Source of the DNA: Nitrospira defluvii
GTDB lineage: Bacteria > Nitrospirota > Nitrospiria > Nitrospirales > Nitrospiraceae
Direction: 5' to 3'
Length of the DNA stretch: 7,209 nucleotides
Assembly: GCA_016199015.1 (NCBI GenBank)
Contig: JACQHN010000110.1
Location: 1-7,209 of the forward strand
A program made the position numbers and the translations under genes. The notes under the pieces were generated by a model. The model was not told the origin of the DNA and did no database searches. It worked only from the letters and a program-made list of their open reading frames with translations. This document shows, in pieces, positions 1 through 6,689 of this stretch (the first letter of the stretch is position 1; the number at the start of each line of letters is the position of its first letter).

Positions 1-857
1 CCGTGGCCATTCCCGGTGCGTGTAATGCGCTGACAGCCCTCCAAATCGAGCGGGCCGGCTATGAGGTGGTGTACGTGTCGGGAGCGGCTATCTCAGCGGC
101 CCGCGGTCTGCCCGACATCGGCCTGATCACGTTGCAGGAGATGGCGAGGGAAGCGGCGATCATCGCCAAGGCGGTGGCCATCCCGGCCATCGTTGATGCG
201 GACACTGGTTACGGTCCGCCTTCGGCTGTGAGGGAGGCTGTCCAGGAATTTGAGCGGGCCGGATTGGCCGGCATGCAGATCGAAGATCAAGAGACAGCCA
301 AGAAATGTGGCCATCTGTCAGGCAAGCGCTTGGTTTCGATTTATGACATGGTCGCCAAAATCAAGGCCGCAGTCCAAGCGAAACGAGATCGGGATTTCGT
401 GATTGTGGCCCGCACGGACGCGCGGACGGTCGATGGGCTGGACGCGGCAATTCAGCGAGCCCTCGCCTATGTCGAGGCCGGAGCGGACGCGTTGTTTCCC
501 GAAGCGCTGCTGTCCGCCGAAGAGTTCGGTACCTTTGCCCTGGAGATGAAAAAGGCGGGTGTCCACGTGCCTCTAATCGCCAATATGACGGAGTTCGGCA
601 AGACGCCCTACCTGAGTGTCGGCGAGTTCGAGTCGTTGGGTTATCGCGGCGTGTTGTTTCCTGTCAGTGCCTTGCGGGTAGCCGCGAGAGCCATCGAGAA
701 GCTGTTGGTTGAACTGAAGTTCTTCGGCTCGCAGCGGGATTGGCTTGATCACATGATGACGCGGCAGGAGCTCTACGATCTGCTTCGATACGAGAACGAT
801 GAGGAACAGACGCGGAGGCCCTATGAACCAGGCGATACAAGAACAGCCTACGACTAA
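1..857 (+). CDS. prpB: Methylisocitrate lyase (2-methylcitrate cycle), 5' end cut off by the window
   Basis: This enzyme cleaves 2-methylisocitrate to pyruvate and succinate, the last step of the methylcitrate cycle that disposes of propionyl-CoA in the cytoplasm. The protein belongs to the isocitrate lyase/PEP mutase family (TIM barrel). Counting visible residues from the codon at base 3, the sequence shows VDADTGYG (64-71, metal/substrate-binding aspartates), IEDQ (93-96), the catalytic-cysteine loop KKCGH (Cys102), ARTD (136-139) and TEFG (196-199). KKCGH is the PrpB version of the family loop, and the whole chain aligns colinearly with remembered E. coli PrpB. The GTG at base 3 is probably an internal valine codon, because PrpB proteins normally have about 20 more residues before the 'IPGACNALTAL' stretch. 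So 284 of roughly 300 residues are visible. The last codons overlap the start of the next gene by 35 bases. Family assignment is firm; isocitrate or oxaloacetate-type activities are less likely given KKCGH. Confidence 0.93.
   Translation, partial: VAIPGACNALTALQIERAGYEVVYVSGAAISAARGLPDIGLITLQEMAREAAIIAKAVAIPAIVDADTGYGPPSAVREAVQEFERAGLAGMQIEDQETAKKCGHLSGKRLVSIYDMVAKIKAAVQAKRDRDFVIVARTDARTVDGLDAAIQRALAYVEAGADALFPEALLSAEEFGTFALEMKKAGVHVPLIANMTEFGKTPYLSVGEFESLGYRGVLFPVSALRVAARAIEKLLVELKFFGSQRDWLDHMMTRQELYDLLRYENDEEQTRRPYEPGDTRTAYD
814..818 (+). promoter_or_regulatory. Ribosome binding site of the citrate/methylcitrate synthase gene
   Basis: GGAGG lies four bases before the ATG at 823 and inside the 3' end of prpB. 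It decides the start: an in-frame ATG at 799 has no purine-rich sequence before it, so the longer 400-residue reading is unlikely. The position suggests translation of the synthase is coupled to that of prpB. Confidence 0.7.
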
Positions 858-2001
858 GACGCCGAATCATTCCTCTTACAGCCCCGGGCTTGAGGGAGTG
901 ATCGCTGGAGAGTCAGCCATTTGTCAGGTGGATGAAGGAGAGGCGGGACTCCGCTATCGAGGTTATGCGATCGGTGACTTGGCGGAATGGAGCAGCTTCG
1001 AGGAGGTGGCCTATCTGCTGCTCTTCGGCCATCTCCCGACACGGACAGAGCTGGAGGAATTCTCCGAACTGCTGATACGCAATCGACGCCTCCCCGACTC
1101 GGCGCAACGTTTTGTGGAGAGCCTGCGACAGGGCATGCACCCGATGGACGTCCTGCGGACCGGGATTTCATTGCTGGGGCTGAGCGACCCTGACGCGCAG
1201 GATGGGTCACGCGAGGCGAACCTCCGAAAATCCCTGCGGCTGCTGAGTCAGATACCCCTACTGATTGCCGACAGCTATCGGGTCATAGCTGGAAAACCCC
1301 CGACGAGGCCGGACCAGACCCGGAGCTTCGCGCAACACCTGCTGCACCTGGTGGCAGGCCCTAAAAAGGGCGAGGCCGGCGCTGCCATGGCCCAGGCGCT
1401 GAATGTGTCTCTGATGCTATACGCGGAGCATGAGTTCAATGCATCTACGTTTTCCGCCCGCGTCACGGCCTCGACCCTGGCCGATCTTCATGGCGCGATC
1501 ACTGCGGCCGTGGCGACATTGAAAGGTCCGCTCCATGGCGGCGCCAACGAAGCGGTGGCGTCGATGCTCGTCGAAATCGGCAGTCCGGAACGGGCGGAGT
1601 CCTGGGTCCGTGAGGCACTCGCAAAGAAACGACGGGTGATGGGATTCGGACATCGCGTGCTCCGGCAGGGCGACGCGCGATCGGCGATCATCCAGCGCCA
1701 TGCCGAACGACTCAGTCATCTCTACGGCGACAGCAGCTGGTACGAGATGGCCGCCACCATCCACCGCATCATGCGAGAGGAGAAGGGACTCCATCCCAAT
1801 CTCGACTTTTATACGGCCGTGGCGTACCTGCTGATAGGCATTCCGCGTGAACTGTCCACGCCGTTGTTCGTCTGTTCACGGATCACCGGCTGGTGCGCGC
1901 ACGTCATCGAGCAGCAGGACCACAACCGTTTGATCAGGCCACGAGCCCTGTACAGAGGGCCAGCGCCGAGGACCTATGAGCCTCTTGAGCGACGTGCATG
2001 A
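823..2001 (+). CDS. prpC: Citrate synthase family enzyme, probably 2-methylcitrate synthase
   Basis: The predicted 392-residue protein condenses an acyl-CoA with oxaloacetate; next to prpB the expected reaction is propionyl-CoA to 2-methylcitrate. Family residues are all visible: the first active-site region AEHEFNAST (His203), GPLHGGANEA (His238), MGFGHRV (His277, Arg278), the catalytic aspartate in NLDFYTA (Asp328), the arginine in SRITGW (Arg353) and RLIRPRALY near the C-terminus (from 369). Length matches the short, non-NADH-regulated Gram-positive/archaeal-type citrate synthases and Bacillus MmgD (about 370-390), rather than the roughly 430-residue GltA type. The start at 823 is chosen for its GGAGG; it overlaps prpB by 35 bases, and the 3' end overlaps the acyl-CoA synthetase by 26 bases. 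The active-site motifs do not separate citrate from methylcitrate synthases, so prpC is inferred from context. It may also accept acetyl-CoA. Confidence 0.85.
   Translation: MNQAIQEQPTTKTPNHSSYSPGLEGVIAGESAICQVDEGEAGLRYRGYAIGDLAEWSSFEEVAYLLLFGHLPTRTELEEFSELLIRNRRLPDSAQRFVESLRQGMHPMDVLRTGISLLGLSDPDAQDGSREANLRKSLRLLSQIPLLIADSYRVIAGKPPTRPDQTRSFAQHLLHLVAGPKKGEAGAAMAQALNVSLMLYAEHEFNASTFSARVTASTLADLHGAITAAVATLKGPLHGGANEAVASMLVEIGSPERAESWVREALAKKRRVMGFGHRVLRQGDARSAIIQRHAERLSHLYGDSSWYEMAATIHRIMREEKGLHPNLDFYTAVAYLLIGIPRELSTPLFVCSRITGWCAHVIEQQDHNRLIRPRALYRGPAPRTYEPLERRA
1968..1972 (+). promoter_or_regulatory. Ribosome binding site of the acyl-CoA synthetase gene
   Basis: GAGGA ends three bases before the ATG at 1976, within the last codons of the preceding synthase. 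The spacing is short, which fits a start that is helped by ribosomes finishing the upstream gene. Confidence 0.45.
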
Positions 2002-3697
2002 CAGGATCGAGCAGGCCCGGGACGCGTCAGGACGCTCTCCAGAGCTTCCCTGGACGTCGTTCGCTGAGTTTTTTCGATCGCGCGTGTATGACCCGCGGCT
2101 CGTCACGAGGAATTTTCTGACCTACTGCGACGACGAACGCCACCTGCGCCGGACCTACAGCTATGCGGAATTCGGGACGGTCGTCGAACGGATCGCCGAT
2201 CTGCTCCATACCAATCTTCGTCTGACCCGCGGCGACCGAATCGCCACCGTGCTGTTCAACCATGACCTGACGGTACTGATTTACTTCGCAGCCTGGACGT
2301 TGGGAATCGCCGTCGTGCCGATCAACATCGAAGAAACGCCTGAGAAGAAACGCTACATTCTCGAACATTCGGAGGTGTCGGCAGCGTTGTGCTGGCAGGA
2401 TAGCTACGACGAAATCAAAGACCTCCAACGCGACCTGCCTGAGCTACGCGAAGTCGTCGCCATCGGCGACGGCGGCATGCTCACCGGCAAGGGAACGCAA
2501 TTGAATGGCCTGAGAACCGGCGATCCCCTCCCCGCTCACCTCACGCTGTCGGCCTCGCGGCTCGACGACCAAGCGTTGATCATCTACACGTCGGGAACGA
2601 CCGGACCGCCGAAAGGCGTGATCCTGACGATGGCCAACCTCCTGATCGATGCGGATGCCATCGCGGATTGGCATGGGTTCGGCATCAACGACCGCTTGAT
2701 GTGCGTGTTGCCCATTCACCATGTCAACGGCATTGTCGTCACGCTGGTAACCCCGTTCTACTGCAAAGGAAGCGTCGTGCTGAACCGAAAGTTCAAAGCC
2801 GGCAGCTTCTGGCGGCGGCTCCACGAAGAGCAGGTCACCAGCGTGAGCGTGGTTCCCACGTTGCTCGAGTTCCTCTTGGATGCCGACGAAGACCTCGCCG
2901 CCTATCGCCTGGATCGCTTCGGTGGTGTGATCTGCGGCGCGGGGCCGCTGCTGAGAGACACGGCGGTGCGCTTCGAAGATCGTTTTGGTTTCCCGATCCG
3001 CCATGGATACGGGTTGTCGGAGACCACCTGTTATGCCTGCTTCCTACCGAACGATCTGACGCAAGAACAACATCGCCGCTGGCTCACGGAGCATGATTTT
3101 CCTTCGATCGGTGTGGCCCTGCGCCATAATGTCATGACGATTCTCGACGACCGTGGAAGGACCTTGCCCGAAAACGTTCGCGGGGAGATTTGCATCCGAG
3201 GTCGCACGGTCTGTGTGGGATATTTCAAACGGGACGATGCCAACGAAGCGGCGTTTCAGTGGGGATGGTTCCGGTCGGGAGACGAGGGCTTTTATGTCGC
3301 CGATGAACGGGGGCGGCCGTTCTTTTTCATTTCAGGCCGCCTCAAGGAACTCATCATTCGCGGCGGCGTGAACATTTCTCCGCTTGAGATTGACGATGTG
3401 TTGAAAGGGCATCCGGCTGTGAAGTTTGCCATGGCCCTGCCCTTTGAGAATCGCTATTACGGTGAGGAGATCGCCGCCTATGTCGTGCCGAAAGATCCTG
3501 CGTCACCTCCGTCGGAGACGGATCTCCTGGCCTATTGCCGTGGCCGTCTCCCCTTTTCCAAACAACCCAAAGTCGTGCTCGTGGGTAGCGAAGTGCCCTA
3601 CACCTCCACGGGCAAACCCAAGCGGCTGGAGCTGAAGGCCCGCCTCGCGACGACTCTGGCGGCCTATCGAGAGAAACAGTTCAAGGAACATGATTGA
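1976..3697 (+). CDS. AMP-forming acyl-CoA synthetase (fatty-acid--CoA ligase family)
   Basis: This 573-residue member of the adenylate-forming (ANL) superfamily activates a carboxylic acid with ATP to an acyl-AMP and then to acyl-CoA. Visible motifs in order are the P-loop YTSGTTGPPKG (204-214), PIHHVNG (246-252) in the acyl-pocket region, YGLSETT (345-351), WFRSGDEG (431-438, the ribose-binding aspartate is Asp436), the hinge SGRLKELIIRGG (453-464) and the C-terminal catalytic lysine in TSTGKPKR (Lys547). All catalytic positions are intact. It lacks the extra N-terminal domain of acetyl/propionyl-CoA synthetases (Acs and PrpE, about 630 residues), so a medium- or long-chain, branched or aromatic acid is more likely than free propionate. 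The substrate cannot be read from sequence. The gene overlaps its upstream neighbour by 26 bases and precedes an acyl-CoA dehydrogenase that would use its product. No signal peptide or membrane helix is evident. Confidence 0.9.
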   Translation: MSLLSDVHDRIEQARDASGRSPELPWTSFAEFFRSRVYDPRLVTRNFLTYCDDERHLRRTYSYAEFGTVVERIADLLHTNLRLTRGDRIATVLFNHDLTVLIYFAAWTLGIAVVPINIEETPEKKRYILEHSEVSAALCWQDSYDEIKDLQRDLPELREVVAIGDGGMLTGKGTQLNGLRTGDPLPAHLTLSASRLDDQALIIYTSGTTGPPKGVILTMANLLIDADAIADWHGFGINDRLMCVLPIHHVNGIVVTLVTPFYCKGSVVLNRKFKAGSFWRRLHEEQVTSVSVVPTLLEFLLDADEDLAAYRLDRFGGVICGAGPLLRDTAVRFEDRFGFPIRHGYGLSETTCYACFLPNDLTQEQHRRWLTEHDFPSIGVALRHNVMTILDDRGRTLPENVRGEICIRGRTVCVGYFKRDDANEAAFQWGWFRSGDEGFYVADERGRPFFFISGRLKELIIRGGVNISPLEIDDVLKGHPAVKFAMALPFENRYYGEEIAAYVVPKDPASPPSETDLLAYCRGRLPFSKQPKVVLVGSEVPYTSTGKPKRLELKARLATTLAAYREKQFKEHD

Positions 3698-3704
3698 ATA
3701 GACC

Positions 3705-3712
3705 GGGGGAGG
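3705..3712 (+). promoter_or_regulatory. Strong ribosome binding site of the acyl-CoA dehydrogenase gene
   Basis: GGGGGAGG sits six bases before the ATG at 3719, in the 21-base gap after the synthetase stop codon. It is the strongest Shine-Dalgarno in the operon, so this gene can probably initiate without coupling to the gene before it. Confidence 0.7.
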
Positions 3713-3718
3713 CGACAC

Positions 3719-5629
3719 ATGAGCACCCTCTTCAAGGGATTCGAACGGATCGAAGAAGCTCGCGAGCGATTCACCGGTGAGAGTTTCATGGCGAGCCTCT
3801 ATGACGGCCGGCCGGACTTCGACCTGCTGCTGACCCCGCCTGAGCCACCCGAAGAGAAGGCCGCCGGCGAGGCCTTCTGCAAACAGGTCGAAAGCTTTCT
3901 GATTCACGAGGTGGACCCGGAGGAGATCGAACGCCAGGCTAAAATTCCCGAGCGAGTCATTCAGGGGCTCTTCAAGCTCGGGGCCTTCGGCATGAAGATC
4001 CCCAAAGAATACGGCGGCCTCGGCTTTTCCTACACCAACTACGGCCGTGTCCTCACCGTAATTGCGAGCTGGAGCAACATTCTCGCGCTGACGGTGGCGG
4101 TGCCACAGTCCATCGGCATCGCCATGCCGATCCTCCTCTTTGGGAGCGCAGACCAAAAGAAGAAGTATCTCCCTCTGGTCGCGAAGGAAGCCATCTCCGC
4201 ATTCGCCCTCACGGAACCGATGACCGGCTCGGATGCGGCCAATGTTCGAACCGAAGCGATGCTGGATTCCACCGGCAGCCATTTCCTGGTGAATGGCGAA
4301 AAACTCTGGTGCACGAATGGGCCGATCGCCCGGTACGCCACGCTCATCGCCCGCGTCCCGGCACTGCGGGTGGAGTGCGACGGAAAGACCGAATGGATTC
4401 CGGCTCCGAGCGGGCAACCAGCGGACGATCGAGTCCACTCGGCATTTATCTTGGACATGGCTGCGCCGGGTGTGCTGGTCCGCCAGCGCTGCCAGTTCGA
4501 AGGCTGTCGTGGGATCGAAAACGCCCATATCACGTTGAAGAACGTGCAGGTTCCGGTCGAGCAGGTGATCGGCGACATTGGAAAGGGACTGAAATATGCC
4601 TTGACGATTCTGAACGTGGGCCGAGGCATCAGCATTCCGGCCATTTGTCTCGGGATGGCGAAACAGGCCTGGCAACCGACCTTGGATCGGGCCAATACCA
4701 GGATCACATTTCAAAAGCCGTTGGCGGAGCGTCAGACGCAACAGATCCGGATCGGGGACATGGCGAGCCATCTATTCGCGATGGAGGCGCTGTCTCTGCT
4801 GGTCTGGCGTCTGGCCGATCAACACCGGTACGACATTCGCATTGAAGCCGCCGTCGCCAAAATCTTCTGCTCCGAACACACGATCCGATTCCTCCGCGAC
4901 GCGCAGACGATCTTCGGAGGTATGGGGTATGAAACCGCTGAGTCCAAGGAGGCGCGCGGCGAAGCGGCATTCGGCATCGAACAACTCGTTCGCGATGCGG
5001 AGATGTATCGGATCGGAGAAGGCGCAACCGATATCTTACGACCCTTCGTCGTCCGCGAAGGATTGAGCCATCACCTGGAGCGTGCCAAGGGATTCTATGC
5101 TGATGACCTTTCGATACTCGACCACACCCGGCAGGCGTTGAAATTGGCGCGCTTCTACCTGCCCTGGTACCTGCGGCAATGGCGAAGACGGCCATTGCCG
5201 GACCGGCCTGAATTTGCACACCTTCAAGTCAAGCCGCTGGCACGTTATATCGAACGAACCAGCCGGCGGCTGGCGCGAGAAATTCTGTACGCCATGATGC
5301 AATTCCAGGCCTCGTTTCGAGACGAACAGCGCCTGCAAAACAAGATCGAAGCCGTCGGCGAAGACCTCCTCGCCATGCTGGCCACGGTGCTCTACGCCGA
5401 GCGACAGACCAGGATCGACGGACGCACGACGGTGTGGGAATTGGCGGATGCATTCTTCGCTTCCGCGAGACAGCGGGTTGAGCAACGGCTCAGAGAATTT
5501 CGGCATCACCGGGACCACTTCACGGCGACCACCGGAACGCAAGCCCTCAAAGGTTCCTATCCCACCCTCTCGGAAGGCATCATTCCTCGGAGGTTGGACG
5601 AGTACGTCCACAAGAAACGCGCTCCGTGA
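3719..5629 (+). CDS. Acyl-CoA dehydrogenase, very-long-chain (VLCAD/ACAD9) type with C-terminal extension
   Basis: This 636-residue FAD enzyme would catalyse the first step of beta-oxidation, acyl-CoA to trans-2-enoyl-CoA, passing electrons to ETF. The core shows GLFKLGAFGMKIPKEYGG (83-100), the flavin/substrate motif AFALTEPMTGSDA (161-173), WCTNG (197-201), RGIENAHITLKNVQVP (264-279), FGGMGYE (399-405) and RDAEMYRIGEGATDILR (425-441). Glu434 in that last motif aligns with the catalytic base of VLCAD (RIFEGTNDILR). Ordinary bacterial acyl-CoA dehydrogenases have about 380 residues. Here about 190 more follow the core (roughly 450-636), as in VLCAD and ACAD9, where the extension supports dimerisation and membrane association. 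A polar insert of about 20 residues near 215-240 looks unusual. The gene starts 21 bases after the synthetase with a strong ribosome binding site and is the last of the rightward operon. Chain-length preference is inferred from family resemblance only. Confidence 0.9.
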   Translation: MSTLFKGFERIEEARERFTGESFMASLYDGRPDFDLLLTPPEPPEEKAAGEAFCKQVESFLIHEVDPEEIERQAKIPERVIQGLFKLGAFGMKIPKEYGGLGFSYTNYGRVLTVIASWSNILALTVAVPQSIGIAMPILLFGSADQKKKYLPLVAKEAISAFALTEPMTGSDAANVRTEAMLDSTGSHFLVNGEKLWCTNGPIARYATLIARVPALRVECDGKTEWIPAPSGQPADDRVHSAFILDMAAPGVLVRQRCQFEGCRGIENAHITLKNVQVPVEQVIGDIGKGLKYALTILNVGRGISIPAICLGMAKQAWQPTLDRANTRITFQKPLAERQTQQIRIGDMASHLFAMEALSLLVWRLADQHRYDIRIEAAVAKIFCSEHTIRFLRDAQTIFGGMGYETAESKEARGEAAFGIEQLVRDAEMYRIGEGATDILRPFVVREGLSHHLERAKGFYADDLSILDHTRQALKLARFYLPWYLRQWRRRPLPDRPEFAHLQVKPLARYIERTSRRLAREILYAMMQFQASFRDEQRLQNKIEAVGEDLLAMLATVLYAERQTRIDGRTTVWELADAFFASARQRVEQRLREFRHHRDHFTATTGTQALKGSYPTLSEGIIPRRLDEYVHKKRAP

Positions 5630-5642
5630 ATATAGTATTCAC
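5626..5642. repeat. Perfect 7-bp inverted repeat spanning the dehydrogenase stop codon
   Basis: GTGAATA, a TAG spacer and TATTCAC form a perfect 7-bp stem with a three-base loop. The TGA stop (5627-5629) lies in the left arm. It sits at the junction of two convergent genes, where a bidirectional terminator would be expected. The stem is AT-rich and has no T-run on either side, so it is not a canonical intrinsic terminator. It may instead be a 3'-end stabilising hairpin or a protein site. Confidence 0.5.
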
Positions 5643-5680
5643 ACCCGACCAGATTCCCGGTCACAAGGAACATTGTCGGA

Positions 5681-6607
5681 CTAGGCTTTTGCCATGCTCG
5701 ATCCGGCCACCAGCTCAACCTTGAACGGACCGCTGGCTTCCGCCATCTGTAAGGTCTGATGCGGGAATGGGATCTCGATTCCTTGCGCATCGAAGGCCTT
5801 CTTGAGACGACGCCGGTATTCGCGTCCGACCTTCCATTGTTCAGCCGGTTTCGTTTTGATGCGCGCGCGGATCGTAACTGCGGAGTCGGCAAAGTTCTCC
5901 ACCCCCACCACTTCGATCGGCTCGATCATCAGGGGGCCGAACTCCCGGTCATGGCGAAGCTCCTCGCCGACCGCCTGCATGACCTCAACGACCCGGTCGG
6001 TATCCTCTTTGTAGGCCACGCCCATGTCCAGGACGAAGGCCGACCATTCCTTTGTCAGGTTGGAGAGGGTGTTGATCGCGCCATTGGGAAAGATATGCAC
6101 GACGCCGGAAAAATCACGCAATGAGATGGTCCTGAACGTGATGGTCTCCACGAGTCCACCGGTTCCATTGATGACGGCGACATCTCCCAGTCTGATCTGA
6201 TCTTCGAGAATGATGAAGAACCCACTGATGAGGTCCCGCACCAGGTTCTGTGCACCAAAGCCTACGGCCAGGCCGAGAATGCCCGCGCCGGCCAGAATCG
6301 GCGCAATGTCCAAACCGACCAGCTGGAGCGATTCGATGATGACGATCGCCCAGATCGCAGTCAGCGCGATCGTTTTGAGGATTCCGGTCAACGTCGCCGC
6401 TCGTTTGAGCGCCGTCCCGGATTGTTGGTCCTTGGCATCACTCGCCAAAATGATCACCCGCTCCAATTGTTGCACTCCGAGGCGGATAAACCGGATACCG
6501 ACGTAGCCAAGCAGCAACACCAGACCAACGCGCAGACTGGCTGTCCCCACTGTCGCGGACATGGTGAGGAGCCAGGCACTGACAGTCTCCAAGGACACTC
6601 CGCTCAT
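5681..6607 (-). CDS. MscS-family small-conductance mechanosensitive ion channel
   Basis: This 308-residue inner-membrane protein should open under membrane tension and release solutes after osmotic downshock. It has three predicted membrane helices, about residues 25-43, 77-97 and 101-134, the minimal MscS layout. The third holds the glycine/alanine-rich pore-lining stretch ILAGAGILGLAVGFGAQ, followed by NLVRDLISGFFIILEDQIRLGD, the beta-domain entry. Downstream are FPNGAI (173-178) and the C-terminal IEIPFPHQTL (278-287), both characteristic of the MscS cytoplasmic cage. Length is close to E. coli MscS (286), so it is not one of the large MscK/MscM-type relatives. The start is fixed by an AGGGAGGT seven bases upstream. 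It is transcribed toward the metabolic operon, with 51 bases between the stops, and no functional link is evident. The exact MscS subfamily is not resolved, and a methionine-to-stop reading gives no sign of damage. Confidence 0.93.
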   Translation of the reverse strand: MSGVSLETVSAWLLTMSATVGTASLRVGLVLLLGYVGIRFIRLGVQQLERVIILASDAKDQQSGTALKRAATLTGILKTIALTAIWAIVIIESLQLVGLDIAPILAGAGILGLAVGFGAQNLVRDLISGFFIILEDQIRLGDVAVINGTGGLVETITFRTISLRDFSGVVHIFPNGAINTLSNLTKEWSAFVLDMGVAYKEDTDRVVEVMQAVGEELRHDREFGPLMIEPIEVVGVENFADSAVTIRARIKTKPAEQWKVGREYRRRLKKAFDAQGIEIPFPHQTLQMAEASGPFKVELVAGSSMAKA

Positions 6608-6614
6608 AGTACAG

Positions 6615-6622
6615 ACCTCCCT
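6615..6622 (-). promoter_or_regulatory. Ribosome binding site of the MscS-family gene
   Basis: On the minus strand this reads AGGGAGGT, a near-perfect match to the 16S rRNA tail, seven bases before the ATG at 6607. It supports that start and suggests efficient translation. Confidence 0.75.
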
Positions 6623-6672
6623 TTTATTGATACGTCGCGTTGTCTGATCGCAACCGAGATCTCAGGTAATAG

Positions 6673-6689
6673 GGCACGCCGCTCGTGCC
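6673..6689. repeat. GC-rich 6-bp hairpin upstream of the MscS gene
   Basis: GGCACG and CGTGCC flank a five-base CCGCT loop. Immediately to the right GGCCGC occurs twice, at 6692-6697 and 6702-6707. No T-run follows on either strand, so it is not a standard terminator. It lies 66 bases upstream of the channel gene start and could be in its leader or be a regulator site. Confidence 0.35.

Noticed and set aside
799..822. Upstream ATG at 799 as the start of the synthase
   Set aside because: No ribosome binding site precedes it, while the ATG at 823 has GGAGG at four bases. Eight extra arginine/glycine-rich residues are not typical of the family.
2444..3004. 186-codon open frame on the minus strand
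   Set aside because: It is antisense to the conserved core of the acyl-CoA synthetase and has no family features.
3503..4771. 422-codon open frame on the minus strand
   Set aside because: It lies opposite the 3' end of the acyl-CoA synthetase and the first half of the dehydrogenase, both of which have full family motifs. Its product has no recognisable motif. Long antisense frames are common opposite GC-rich genes.
5643..5680. Intrinsic terminator for either convergent gene
   Set aside because: Only 4-bp stems such as GACC/GGTC are present, and no T-run follows on either strand.
6627..6653. Promoter for the MscS gene: TTGCGA (6653-6648) and TATCAA (6632-6627), minus strand
   Set aside because: The spacer is only 15 bases, each box matches four of six positions, and the implied transcription start would fall in the Shine-Dalgarno.
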